Positions 1 through 12,132 of a DNA stretch of 64,000 nt are shown piece after piece (position 1 is the first letter of the stretch; each line of letters opens with the position of its first letter). Location of the stretch: contig JAFFSR010000251.1 in assembly GCA_017163975.1 (NCBI GenBank), forward strand, positions 9,300,001 to 9,364,000. The letters are read 5' to 3'. The position numbers and the translations under genes were made by a program. Source of the DNA: Anastatus disparis (lineage: Eukaryota; Arthropoda; Insecta; Hymenoptera; Eupelmidae). The notes beneath the pieces were generated by a model that saw only the letters and a list, made by a program, of their open reading frames with translations, made no database searches and was not told the origin of the DNA.

Positions 1-1183
1 GGTTATTGATTCAAATAAATCCTTGGATCAAAAAATAATATTGATACAAAAATATTTTAAATAAAGATGAGAAGCAACCTTGGTTATGAATTAAATGGTT
101 TTTTCTTTCAATTAGTACACTCATTTTGCTTAATAAAAGCTGTACTAAATTTTAGCTATTCCAATTATTTACAAAGATTTTTGATAAATATCGTTTTTGT
201 ATTTTTATTGTGAAAAAAATTATGATTTGTTATTAAGAAAATGTAAATGTTGATAATATTTTTATCTTATCTGCTAAAAAGTAATTATATTAATAATTAT
301 GATTAGAGCAATTATTTTAGAAAAAAATATTCTAACTTATAATTTAAAGTATAAACAGTATTATATCAACAATATTACAAAATTTTTCATAATTAATGAA
401 GTTTACTAAAAAAAATTAGCTCAATAATGTTTGCGGTTCAAACTACGAAAAAATTGTATTTATATTTTGTCTTAAAAGCATCGGTACAATTGTTATGATT
501 AATGTGAATTGTAATTATTAGTTTAGTAGAAATATTGACAAACTTTACATTTTCTTACATTAATTTTTACTACGTAAATTTAATAATTTTATTTTTAACA
601 ACGTTCAAACTAATACTATTTTAACATTCTGATAACATGATTCTTGATAACACTGCTATATACAATTTTAAATCTCATATGCACAATCTTAAACAATAAA
701 TTTTTAAGCTTTAAACTAGTGCCATGATATTCACGGAGAACTCGAAGTAATTGTACTTAAATTTGTTTGGATGCGAAATATTGCGATTAAATACATTACA
801 TACATTGTTGGTATGTCACTGAATTATAGCGGTTTAGAAATACCAAAATATAACGTCTAACTTATGTAAGGATTTATAATGTATGCACATGAAAATATCA
901 TATAATCCTGTGGACTGGACTTGTGTATTTTATGATACAATTTCCTTTCAAGCTTTCCGAATACCCTTGTCTAATTCCTTTGTAAAATACAATGAAACAT
1001 TTGCTATGAAATTGTTTGATATTAGTATAAAAAACTAAATAATTCGTGCTTTTAAAGTTTAAAATTTAACTATAAAAATATTATTATTTATAGATAAAAA
1101 TATATCAGTGATATAAAGATAATTGAGTGACTTTTATATATCGAGCAATTAATATTTTAATAAATATTAGTAAAAAAGAAAGT

Positions 1184-1386
1184 TGGGTCGTAAGTGGCTC
1201 ATTCGGAAGAGCGATAGATTCGTAATCTTCAGATTCTGAGTTTGAATCCCGCTCTCGGCAGCCGATTGATACAAGCACCAGTATAATTTACATGTGATTT
1301 GTTCACAAATACACTGACGATCTCCATCGCTAATTAGCATTGCAACGATAGCATAAATACAGCGACTTTAAATTTAAAAAATTTAA
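1184..1386 (+). mobile_element. tRNA-derived SINE (family 1), full-length copy
   Basis: A tRNA-like head with box A (GTGGCTCATTCGG) and box B (GAGTTTGAATCCC) is followed by a non-tRNA body and an A-rich end. The body (GATTGATACAAGC through TAAATACAGCGACTTTAAA) matches the copies at 18334, 44493, 60484 and 61164. The anticodon position in this copy reads CGT rather than the CAT of most copies. No functional tRNA is implied. It is about 200 bp, the usual SINE size, and contains no open reading frame. Confidence 0.85.
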
Positions 1387-2169
1387 GCAATTGTTAAATA
1401 TTGTTAATAAAAATTAATTAAACTTTGTATCACAGCGTTTAACAGTTTCAAATTACTATAATTTTTTTATTTAATTTGCAAGGTGCAAATAAAAGTGCAG
1501 ACAAAGAGCTTGAAAAGCAGATGAAAAAAATTGCTTTGATCTATTTATAATCGAGAAAGTTTGCGAAAGTGCGTTATCAACGTCTGCAATTATTTTATTC
1601 GAAAAAAACTCATTGTTCTGCAATATTTTAATGATATAAGCTATATTTAATCAAAATTTCAATATTAAAACATATTTTATTTGAAGATAATGCCAGTATT
1701 TCATTCTTTGTTGTATAATTAGATTTGTAGAAAAGTTATGATTCAATAATAAAACTTTCTAACAATTATTTTTTTTACATGCCTTTGAGAAAAATTTAAT
1801 TTAATTTTTTTTTATTTCAAGTACTTGTGAAAAATTTCTAAATAATTCTAATTTAATAATTATTGAAAGTTTTTCCAAACACAACAAAATTAACAAATAG
1901 AAAAATTTTTAAACTCAACAACTGCATGCTTAAACAATAAAAAACTAAAATAAGGTTATAACAGAATATATAATATTTCATTCAATATTTAACTTAAGTT
2001 TAAAATTCAAATAAACATTTAATAAATCACGTATAAAAAAAATATTTTTAAAACTGGCCATCGATTACGAGAAGAAAAAGTAGCGTGACATTGTAAATTA
2101 TAAAATCAAATTTTGCAAATTAAAAAATAAATGAAATGCGTGAAACCGTGTAAGCAATAAATACTGTTT

Positions 2170-2530
2170 GTTATCAAACATCCGTGAACCGTAGAGAAAA
2201 AAGAAAAAAAAGAAATTGTGACATCTATGCCACTAACATTCAGAGTGTACGGTAAATTTGCCTCGAGTGACAAACAAAGCTTTCCGCAAACGTCGGTGTT
2301 TCTGTCAGTTTGAAACGGGTTAGGAGAGAGTATAGTTACTATATATATACGTGTAGGGGGGTAGGTGTGCTTTTACTACTATTCGAGGGGAGGAGGGGAA
2401 AAGAAGAGAGGAGAGTGAGGTTTGGCGATCAACTGCATCGCTGAGTCAACCTGTCGCATAATCGAGAGGTTCGTAGTTACATTATACGAATGGCTTTGGC
2501 GCGCTAGCCATTTGAATTCGAAATAAAAGA
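2170..2530. other. island of higher G+C and purine content
   Basis: Contrasts with its flanks: GCAAACGTCGGTGTTTCTGTC, a G-rich run with GGGGGGTAGG and GGGGAGGAGGGG, and GGCTTTGGCGCGCTAGCCA, which can form a short stem. No coding frame or TE signature was recognised. It could be a conserved intronic enhancer, but only comparison with relatives would show that. Confidence 0.35.
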
Positions 2531-2900
2531 CCTTTTATATTATATTATATAGGCCAAACTTTAGATCGCGAATGAAGCTTGTTTTTTATTCTTGACTATT
2601 TTTTTTCCAAGAAAGTATTTGAATTTTTATGGTGTTGTTTTCAAATAGTAAAAGCACAAGGTAAGAGAATTTTCGAATGCTGATTTTGCTTTCAATTGTA
2701 TAAACAAAAAAGTCCAAAGGAGGAATATAAAACCATGTATAAAAACAAATTTCGAATCGATAAAGCTGAAAATTGTACGTTTAAAATTACTATATTTTAT
2801 ATTAATCATGGAACATATTGAATTTCGTTAAATATTAAAAATAAATATTTATATTTTTATTCTCTCACACATTTGAAGGAAACTCAACTTCTACCGTCAC

Positions 2901-3728
2901 TCAAAAGTTTAAGTTCACCTCACAAAAAAAAGGATTCTTGAAAAGTTTAATATCTCTCGAACATCATGGGAGACTTTTTTACTTTTTATTTAAAAGCTCT
3001 TATGATGCACTTTCAAAACACGAGGCGAATTTTTTTTTACCGATACTCATGGCTACTTTTGCGCATGCCTAAAGTTTTCAAAATTTTTATGTTGAAACAA
3101 ACGCTAAAATATTTACGATTTTTAAAAAGATTAACGCTATTTCAAAGTAGATCACAAGAGTTTCAACTTTATTTTTTACTAAATTTTAAAAATTATCATT
3201 AAAATAATAATTTATTCAACAAACATTTTAAATACTATGAATCATATTAAATAACTGGAAAGAAAATAATAGTTTTTTGGATGAAAAATAAAGCAATTAT
3301 CTTTTTAACACTAAAAAAATGTTGCTGAATCTTTTTATCAATATTTTTTTTCAATTAAGAATTTTCAATTAAAAAAAATATTGCTATATGAAGATAAATA
3401 TAATGAAATTTTTATATATCTATTTATTTTTATTCAACGTATAGATTTTTGTATGTATATTTATATTTATGTACGTACTATTATATCTGCAGCAAAAAAA
3501 TTTAGTTTATTCCAATACGTTTGAACAATATTTCCAGTTGCTTCAATTTTTTTTTAAATTCCACAACTTTAGGCATGTTTAAAAGTAACTATGGGTATTG
3601 CTGAAAAATTGTTTTTGTACTTTACCAGTGCATCACAAAAGCTTCCAAATGAAAGATAAAGTCATACCCGACGTATAGTTCATTTTAAACTTTCCTTTTT
3701 TTTTTGTGAGGCAAGCTTAAACTTTTGA
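2901..3728. mobile_element. large foldback element (about 830 bp)
   Basis: The left end TCAAAAGTTTAAGTTCACC and right end reversed TCAAAAGTTTAAGCTTGCC are inverted copies, both followed by CTCACAAAAAAAAGGA. Further inward, CATGGCTACTTTTGCGCATG (about 3047) is answered by CATGTTTAAAAGTAACTATG (about 3575), both flanking GCCTAAAGTT or its complement. Arms are roughly 250-300 bp with indels. No target duplication could be read with confidence. Confidence 0.65.
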
Positions 3729-3739
3729 GCAGGAATGTA

Positions 3740-3973
3740 AATCAAAACGTTTCTCATTTTTTCGATAACTGTAGATATATATATATATATATTCTCTTCT
3801 CTGAATTGAAGACTGTGTTACTCAATATGTAGTTATACCATAAAATCTTTTATATGTATACATAAGCCCGCCGTTGGTTGTTTGGTTAAGCGAATAAAGA
3901 ATAAAAAATATTTTTTCTTTTTTTTTCTACATATATCTTCTATAGTTGTTTGATGCTAAAAAAAACGTGAACA

Positions 3974-4010
<37 letters not shown>

Positions 4011-4950
4011 CAGATGCAAGAGATAAAAAAGGGGCAAAAGTATATATAGATGGGATAAAAGGTAAAGGAAGAAGCCTCAAGGAAAGAGGCAAAAATTTAT
4101 GACTCCTCGTGAAAACTCAGCTTTCTTGCATGCTTTCATTCTATATATATTTATACATTACCAAGAGAAATATCAAAGAAGCTAAAGGAAAAGTGTGAGA
4201 GAGAGGGAGAAAGTACGTGTAAAGAGTGATATGGAACAAAGTTATTCTATAACATAGCTTAGTCTAGTATACGCGTGTTTGAACGCATGGCTTCTCTTCA
4301 TACGAGTGCATATTTTTAATATTATTTATGCTTTTTTTGTCATTCTAAATATATGCTATTGTATTTCCAATTTTTTGGCACAATTTTTCTCTTTCGAAAA
4401 TTATTTCTGGATAATTTATTGTTTAGAAAAGTTTTTCTGTTATTTTATAAGCACCTTATTTCAATTGTGTTGTGAATAAAATAAGTTATATATTAAACAT
4501 TTTTTTAAAATCATATATTTTGCATTTTGCGAATAAATTTATTTCGAATTTTAATATTAAATATTTTTGTCAATAAATATTTCGATAAATTTTAAAATCT
4601 AGAGAAGACAGGGATTAACAATCCCGACCTTTGCAATGAGAATCAATATAGAATTAGAATTTCCATCAGAAATCAATGCTAAAAGAAAGAAAAAAGAACG
4701 AGCAAATCCTTAATCGAAATTTCAAGGACTGGAAGAGCATCGTTCCCAACCGCAAAAATCTCATCAATTTTAACGCGTCTTCGAAGAGAAAAAGAAAAAT
4801 AAAAAAAGATTTGCATCGTCACACTTCCCTGCACTTTTTTTCTTTTTTTTTCATTTTTTTTCGTATATAACACGCCTTCAGTTAAAATACTCTCGTCGCA
4901 TCGATACTTACACAACTATGTAATATACAGACACCAACACATACGTTCAT
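3740..4950. other. intron 4, no gene seen
   Basis: A+T-rich sequence with the AT microsatellite and purine-rich stretches (4190-4225). Short frames on both strands around 4279-4915 are low-complexity. No transposon ends recognised. Confidence 0.6.
3977..4005. repeat. (AT)n microsatellite
   Basis: About 14 uninterrupted AT dinucleotides. A shorter AT run is at about 3774-3792. Confidence 0.9.
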
Positions 4951-4954
4951 ACAT

Positions 4955-5250
4955 TCTGAGCCAAAGGCGAGGGCGGAATTTGCGTCGACCCAGTTAACGC
5001 GAGTTTCCTCCGATGAATTATTGCTGCGCTAGCGCGCGAGCCTCGCTTTTCGTTTCTTTTCCTCTATCTTTCTTTCTCTCGTTCTCTGTCCCCCTTATAC
5101 CATTCTATTTCACTAGTATAAGCCTTTATATATGTAGATTCTCTATTGTACGCGATTTTTTTCCTCCTCCTCTTCCTCCTCCTTTCTATTTTCTCTCTGA
5201 CTCACTTTTGTCCCTTTTTCACTCGAGCTATGAGGTAATGACACGATAAT
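4955..5250. other. G+C-rich patch and pyrimidine-rich run
   Basis: GAGGGCGGAATTTGCGTCGAC and GCTGCGCTAGCGCGCGAGCC at 4970-5042 are followed by a long C/T-rich run to about 5220. The 78-codon plus-strand frame over it is rich in Ser, Phe and Pro and looks non-coding. Confidence 0.35.
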
Positions 5251-5259
5251 GCACGAAAC

Positions 5260-8200
5260 TTTAACTTCCGGATATATTTTGCTTGGGTTTCATATCGATG
5301 TAGATATTGCAAAGTGTTTGTCTACTACTTCTTCTTCTTTCTTTTTTTTACTTTCTATATACTCTTTTAAAAGGAAGACTTGTAAAGTTCGATGAAGAGA
5401 ATATTATAAAAGGAAGACAATGTTTTATGTGATTTTGGCCTTTGAAAGGTGAGTTTGTACTTTTAAGGGTATTGTTATGGTATATTGTTATAGAGACTAA
5501 GTAATGTAAGATGAACTTGATAAAGAAGGGGAAAACCTTTATATAAAGGTTAAAAGTAATTGTTATTGTTAGGGCTTCGGAAAGGAAGTTATGAAAGTAA
5601 TCTTTGGTACGAGCATCAATTTATGATCAGTTACAAAGTCAAAGTCAAATATGATGGCATAATGCTTCTTCTAGATATACTTTTTTCCTTTTTTTACTTT
5701 TAAAATGACTTTGAGCAAACGATAATTTATGATGTGACACCTGCTCTAACATTCTCGTCTATACTTTTTATTTTTATAACGAAGAATTTAATGCTGCATG
5801 AAATAAAATGTTGTTTACGATTTTATGAAACTTTATAGATAACAACATTACGCGCTAGTTTGCATTTTTTTCAAATCTGAATTTGTAAAAATTTTCTTTT
5901 AGATTAAAAAAAAATGTTCGTTTACTAGAGTTGTCAACGTAAAGAAATTCAAAGTAAATTATAGTCTTCACTAAATGCAATTTTAAATCTGAATTATGAG
6001 AAGTTTTCCACTTGAAAAAACGTTTTTAAAAAGTTCAGAGTAAACTTTGGAATGATCGATTAAAAAATATCTGTGTAAATAATGGTTTTGAGTTCCTTGC
6101 TTTTTTTAAAAAAAAAAAGGAAAAAAAAATCATTTGATTTATATTTTTAGACAAGTTTAAAAAGTTCAAAAAAATATTTTTCATTTGAAAAAGAAAATAT
6201 AAGAAAAAAAAATTGAATATTATTTCGTGACTTTTCCTTTGACTTTTCATCCTTTTGCACATATATAGTATCCATCTATAAAACTGACCCTTTTATCTTA
6301 AATTCAATAAAGTCATCCACTCGGACAGTATAAAAAAAGTTGCCTCTCGAATGTACAATTCCAAAATCTCGTATAGTTGTGAAAAAAAAATATGTTCACA
6401 AAGAGAAATCATAAGTACATCAAATAACGAAATACCTGTTTCTTTTCTCCATTGAATGTCTACGCGTATAAGTAAATACCCAAAACGAATATGAAAAGTC
6501 TTTGAAAACTTTTTATATTTGTATGTACATCTGTATTTGCAAAAGTAAAAAAAAAAGTACTCATGTTTCACATATTCTTATGTAAATGCACATCAAGCTC
6601 GTGTAAAAATATCTAGAAATAAGATAAGCTAAGAGAAAGTTTAAGAATGGACGTAGAAAGAAGTAAATGTAAGAGAAATATGAGACACAAAGAGGGCCAT
6701 ATAGTGGAGTAACATAATCCCAATGGTGAAGTAAAAGAAAATCTTGCGCAAGAAAATGTTCACACATGTACACACGCTGAATGTGTTAGCAAATAAATGA
6801 TATATTTTTTTTTCTTTCAAGTGTATCAAGATTCAAGTTATAGGTTTGATTCTCGCATCTGTGGAAAGTCTTGGACTCGTAATTCGACAAGATTCAATAA
6901 GAAACTTTAATAAAGTGATGCTTAATTGACTATCGATTACTGAACAATGTAGTTTAACAATTGGTAACTTACTTTAATAACTAATGATGAGCGATTTTTG
7001 AAATTTTATTGATTTTATTTTTATGTAACTATATCTACTGAAATGATTTATTTCTATATGTAAATCTTGTATGTACGGTAAAATACATTTCATCATACAC
7101 TTTTAAGAGATTTGAAATTTAACCTGATGTTAACGCTCTTTGATTTTTCATTACTGTGCTACTAATAAATTTATGTAGGAATTTAAAATTTGGATGGGTT
7201 AAATATTTATTTTATTCAGTTCAGTTATTCGTAGCTACTTACACTTATAAATCAATTATTCAGTATGCATCAGTATGATCGATACTCGTCTTAAAAAAAG
7301 GTATCAGTTCGTCCCAAATTCATCGGTGATCAAAAAATAAAGATAAGAACATTGACTAAAATATGTTGAAAATTTATATTAATTAAATAGATATTTAATA
7401 TATATGTTCCTTTAAAAGAACCATTGCTCGTTGTATTTATAAATATTCAATTCTAGTACCTAAATTTACATTTTGTTAAATGTAAATTTATGAAAAAATC
7501 AAAACGCAAAAGTTACGTTTTTTCAAGCTGATAAATTTTCGCAATTTGCAAATTTAATCAGCACGAAATGCTTTAGTGCAAATATATTTGCACTTGGTAT
7601 AAATTGACGAGAAATTATGTTATTCCTTTCTTTAAATGAAAATCCCTTTAACTTTATCAGAATAATTTCGCTCGACATTTTTCTTCTGTTCGTACGAAAA
7701 AAAAAGTAAACGCAGTTACTCATTCTTTCTATTCTTGGAACTTGGGCAGCAAATGGCTTTGATAAACAAAAGAGTGAAAAAAAAGAAAGGAGTAAAAATG
7801 GATGCTGGCAAGTGTGCAAAAGTCGACGACGACAATAGGTAAAATCCCTGCAATGTTCGTAGTGGTATAAAAAAAAGAAGGAGAGAGAAAAGAGAAAATG
7901 AGCATTCGCTTACATAATTCGTGGCAAGCTAGCAATCGGTGTTTGCACTTCATCGCACGACTACTACTCGACAGTAGAAATTATGAAAGAGTTTCTCTTT
8001 TTAGTAAGATGTGCAGTAAGCGTAAAATACGAGCCTCAAACAGGATGAAATTAATTTAAGACATTATAAAATTACTTAAAGTTCAATGTTTTCGAGCTCA
8101 TTAATTAAAATTTTATTTATCATTTGAATTTTGAAATCAATTGATTATTGATAAAGCATATTGCAAAATTTATATTGAAATTATTTGAAAATAAATACAA

Positions 8201-8740
8201 ATAAGCTTTTCTCATAATTGATACCATTGAAAATTCAAATGCAATAATAATTAATTAATTTTCTCGTTTTAATATTTTGTAAATCTGCTCAAAGCAGTCC
8301 TTTAAATATAATATATGTTTGATAGTTTAATTATTTCTGCAACCTTCAATGCTATACTTTACTCATAGCATTGACACTAAAACTATACAAATAATTTTAG
8401 TCAAACTCATAATACAAAATCGTAAATATTTCATAAATTTTTATTGTTTTTATCATAGTTTCAATTAAATTAAGAGCTTTCTATTCTGTATTTTATTTAT
8501 GTATTTTTCAATACACGAAATAATCATATTAGAAACTACTTATTATAAACAAATTTAAAAAAATATTATTTATTATTCATTACTATCAAATAAAAAGTGC
8601 AGCAATACGTAAAAATTATTTATACGTATTAATCTCTGAAGTTTTTAAAATTTCAACTATATAATCTTATAGAATAATTTTTTGCTCAATATTAATTGCG
8701 AGGTCGTAAATAGCTTTGTAAAAAGTATCTCTTTAATGGC
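5260..8740. other. intron 4, no gene seen
   Basis: Uniform A+T-rich DNA with homopolymer A and T runs. Several minus-strand frames of 60-98 codons (6035-6829, 7523-7953) are dominated by Phe, Ser, Leu and Lys and show no domain. Confidence 0.6.
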
Positions 8741-8744
8741 AGGT

Positions 8745-8850
8745 TGTGCATTAACGAAGCCGCCGCAGCGCCCACGTTTCATGCGATATAAATGACAATT
8801 ATCTATTTCTCCGAGTCGACGTAACGTGTCGATTAGAGAAGAGCATCGAA
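8745..8850. other. G+C-richer patch in intron 4
   Basis: GAAGCCGCCGCAGCGCCCACG and GAGTCGACGTAACGTGTCGA lie in otherwise A+T-rich sequence. No frame, splice sites or repeat family were recognised; possible regulatory DNA. Confidence 0.3.
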
Positions 8851-8854
8851 AGTG

Positions 8855-9840
8855 TTATTTATTTATTTTTTTTTATTATATTCTTGTATATGTGTGCGTG
8901 TTATTTGGGTGTCAAAATCGCGTATCAATTGTGATTTACAAAAATAAAATATTGCTTCGTCTGCTGACATACGAATTTGTTTTTTAATTTTTTTAAAAGA
9001 AAATAAGAAAAAAAAATAGATTTATTATTCGAAGCACGCTTTGTTATTCGATGATGTGTATTACATGCGCAAATTGATATTTTTTATTGATATCTGTACA
9101 TATATATATACACGCTAGCGTATGCAATACGATGCGCAACATCTTGTCATTGTAAACCTATGAATTTTTCCTTTTTTCGTATACACTTCACGTATGTATT
9201 TTAATGTATATATGTACAGATTTATTCTTTATTCACGCGTATCACACGATAATATATTTTTATATCTTATATTCTAGTATCAAATTATAATAGTATTTTT
9301 TTTTCATTTGTTTGTCGTGTATATTTTATAATATATAAAATTAAATAGATTGGTGATATGTGCGGGCGCGAATATTTTCTTAAGACTAATCATATTATTT
9401 TTTGCATGTCGACATGAAACATCCTGATCAAACTCAACACACGAATGCACAAATCTATATATATATTCATATGATTATGAAGATCAAGCGATAGAACTCT
9501 CGCCCTAGCTGGCACAAGTTTATAATTTTTTTCGTACAACTTTAAAATAGTATACTGCTTTACAAAGAAGGTGAAATAATAGCTGAAAGAAATTGTTGAA
9601 TAGGCTAAAAAAAGAAAAAAAAATTATGAATGCGCTGGTTATAGGGTGAGAATTAAATCGCTTGTCTTGCTTATCATATGTAATATATATAATACTCTCT
9701 TTTTTTGTTGGCAGCATGCTTTGCCTCTACTTGTGTATTCACTTCGATATAACAATTAAATACATACATATATATTATAATATGTATGCGATACGTAATG
9801 TCACAGCATATATCACGCTATATATATAGATATGGGATGC
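8855..9840. other. intron 4, A+T-rich low complexity
   Basis: Contains many TATATA-type runs (9099-9112, 9456-9468, 9763-9840) and no gene or clear transposon ends. Confidence 0.6.
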
Positions 9841-9844
9841 GGCA

Positions 9845-9966
9845 TTTTAAGAAAAGATTTATAAGGGCCAGTGAAAGGGCTGGTGGGGGTGTAACAATAA
9901 ATTTTTTTTTTTTTGTAAAGGGGTTATAATGGGGGCGGTAGGGGGCTGTGGTCGAGAAGATTAAGA
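9845..9966 (-). promoter_or_regulatory. C-rich intronic element just downstream of exon 4 donor
   Basis: In the transcript sense this stretch, about 30-150 nt after the exon 4 donor, carries several C runs: CCCCCTACCGCCCCC, then AACCCC, an A tract of about 14, then CACCCCCACCAGCCC. This is strongly unlike the surrounding A+T-rich intron. C-rich tracts near exons are bound by KH-domain proteins (PCBP/hnRNP K type) and can control exon inclusion; insect alpha4 exon 4 is an alternatively spliced exon. The regulatory role is inference. Confidence 0.4.
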
Positions 9967-9997
9967 ATGTAAAAAGGATTGCGTCAAAGAAACTTAC

Positions 9998-10107
9998 TTA
10001 TTGTAGAGGACTATGTCGGGCCGCCAGATGTGATCGGAAGGAACGTGTAACATGTGAACACCACCGTACTCCTTCGGCTCCCAGCGAAGCTTGTAATCGT
10101 ACCAGGA
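9998..10107 (-). CDS. nAChRalpha4: nicotinic acetylcholine receptor alpha subunit, exon 4 (110 bp)
   Basis: Internal coding exon of a cys-loop ligand-gated cation channel subunit, part of the extracellular acetylcholine-binding domain of a neuronal postsynaptic receptor. Read on the minus strand it encodes 36 complete residues beginning [17 protein letters not shown] and ending [11 protein letters not shown], plus two bases (AA) of the next codon. The final W-x-P-D-I-V-L-Y-N is the family's loop A, with the ligand-contacting Trp and Tyr present. The acceptor (TTGTTTCAG before TCC) and donor (AA, then GTAAGTTT) are both canonical. The 110-bp length and phase 0 to phase 2 match nAChR exon 4 generally. 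It joins in frame to the 45-bp exon at 25555-25599. Assignment to alpha4 rests on my recollection of SWYDYKL and [11 protein letters not shown] in that subunit; alpha2 is the main alternative. In insect alpha4 this exon is known to have an alternative version; I saw no second copy in this window. Confidence 0.96.
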
Positions 10108-10382
10108 CTGAAACAATAATTTTGTGATTTTAAATTCTTGAAGTTTAAAATTATTTAATATAATTTTTATTTCAAAGCATCTTAGTGGAATTTTTACATT
10201 TCATTTGTTGTGAAAATAAAAATGTTTTTTTAAAAATATTTGTGTTGATATGGCTGTTATCAATATATTGGATTAATATTTACTAATATCATGGTCAATA
10301 TAATGTTAATAACACATATTCCAGTATGTTTTCCATATATAGTCAACAGCAGCTAAAATAAAATTATTATTGAAAAAAATGA

Positions 10383-10605
10383 ATAAAAAAAATTCTGCCG
10401 CAGGGATTGAATCTCATAAACTTTTGCTCTATAGGCTTGCACTTTATCATTGAGCTATTTTTTTTGTTCATGACATTTAATTAAATTTAGGCTATAATAA
10501 TATAATTTACGAAAAATCACAATCAAGAGCTGCTTACGTTATAACATAAATTTAATTGAATGTCATCAACAAAACAAAATGGTTCAATGATAATAGGCGA
10601 ATAGT
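10383..10605. repeat. inverted repeat of tRNA-like sequence
   Basis: The arm around 10447-10491 (CATTGAGCTA... GACATTTAATTAAATTTA) is inverted at about 10548-10592 (TAAATTTAATTGAATGTCAT... GGTTCAATGAT). Beyond the left arm, on the minus strand, the sequence continues as a tRNA-like head: TAGCTCAATGATAAAGTG, then GAGATTCAATCCCTGC as box B. It may be a diverged SINE pair or a foldback that captured a tRNA-like end. Confidence 0.55.
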
Positions 10606-10830
10606 TTATATCTGAAAAGACGCTTAGAAATAACAACGTGTCGACAATTTTTTTTTAATTTTTAATGCATCAAATCTTTTATTCATTACGAAAATATTTT
10701 TCAAGTGGGCCGGTAATTATTATTATTAATAAAAAAACTTAAAAATAACATGGAATAAAAACGAGAAAAATGTTTGCAAGCATTTTGTTAAATAAATACT
10801 TTTTGTATGAGGTCATGTGTTGTAAAAACG

Positions 10831-11478
10831 GGGGGGGTCCAATATATAGAATGTTCATCTAAAATTTGCGTCAAAAATACGAATTCCATTTATTCGAACA
10901 ATTATTCCGGAATTTCGAAGTTCAAATTTAAGAAAATTGATAAAATAGAAATGTGTAAACTACAAATGCCCAATCAACCGAAGTTAGATTATTAGAATAT
11001 TATTTATTCGAAATTAATAATGTGTCAACTATTTCGAAATTATAACTGAACTAATAAACGTAAAAATAAAATAGAAATTCATTTAACCGAAAATTACTAA
11101 GTTCAAGACATCAGCAGTGAATAAATCAGTAGTTTTCGGTTAAATAAACTTCTATTTTATTTTTATGTTTATTAGTGCAGTTGTAATTTCGAAATAATAG
11201 ACTCATCTTTAGCGTCGAATAAATAATATTCTAATAATCTAACTTCGTTTGATTGGGCATTTGTAGTTTACACGTTTCTATTTTATGAATTTTCTTAAAT
11301 TTGAACTTCGAAACTATGAAATAATGGTTCGAATAATTGGGATTTGTATTTTTGACGCAAATGTAAAATGGACATTCTAAATATTGGACCCCACCCTATG
11401 AAATAATGGTTCGAATAATTGGGATTTGTATTTTTGACGCAAATGTAAAATGGACATTCTAAATATTGGACCCCACCC
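10831..11478. mobile_element. long-arm foldback element with 9-bp target duplication
   Basis: GTAAAAACG occurs immediately before (10822-10830) and after (11479-11487), a 9-bp target-site duplication. The left end GGGGTCCAATAT and right end ATATTGGACCCC are inverted. The arms extend some 250-300 bp to a centre near 11110: AAATGCCCAATCAACCGAAG on the left is answered by CTTCGTTTGATTGGGCATTT on the right. Long inverted arms plus a 9-bp duplication are typical of Mutator-like (MULE) non-autonomous elements. The terminal 82 bp of the right arm is tandemly duplicated (11314-11395 and 11396-11477). No coding capacity. Confidence 0.85.
11314..11477. repeat. 82-bp tandem duplication at the right end of the foldback
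   Basis: The unit beginning CTATGAAATAATGGTTCG and ending ATTGGACCCCACC is present twice with no differences seen by eye. The element therefore has two right termini, but only the outer one abuts the target duplication. Confidence 0.9.
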
Positions 11479-12132
11479 GTAAAAACGCTTTTTTGCGAGT
11501 TGTTTGTAATATTTAAGATTTTTTTACAAAAACTACAAAATAGATTGCAGTTTTACATAATGCATTGTAATCTTTAAAATTTCGACTGTGAGAATTTCAT
11601 AAAAACAAATGATGTATTTTATACCTAAAATGGGGGCCAAAACGTCTTTTCCGAGCCGTGTACGCAGAACGTCTACGGTAAAAGTAACGGTTACGACAAT
11701 ATAGTCACACGCATGTGTGCATCTATTTAACTTGTTATAAAATATGAAATATAATAAAATATTCATAAAATTCTCATTTATAGTCGAAATTTTGAAGATT
11801 ACAATACTGTAAAATTGCAATATATTCAGTAGTTTCGAGAAACAAAATCACAAAAATTATGAATTTCAGAAGTTTTCCAAAATAATAAAAATAACAAATA
11901 GCTAAAAAAGGAAATGTGTTGAAGAACACTTTGCAAAAAGTGTTTATTTTTATTAGATATATTTTCTGGGTCAATCCTGTGTGCTTTTTTTTATAATATT
12001 TTGGTTATAATTACCGGCTTACTTGAAAAATATTTAAAAAATATGTTTGTACTGGTAATAATACATAGGAACAAATAAAGAGGGTTCGTTAAAATAAAAA
12101 CGAAAAAAAAAAGTTAGTCGATTTGAGCCTTA

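Larger units (their letters stand above)
1..9997 (-). other. nAChR alpha intron 4, 5' portion (incomplete)
   Basis: Begins on the minus strand at the exon 4 donor and runs off the window at position 1. The next expected exon would encode the segment after LYNNADG and lead into the Cys-loop; no such coding segment was found, so the intron is longer than 9.9 kb. Apart from the elements listed separately (SINE at 1184, foldback at 2901, simple repeats, G+C-richer patches) it is A+T-rich sequence with no recognisable gene. Confidence 0.85.
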
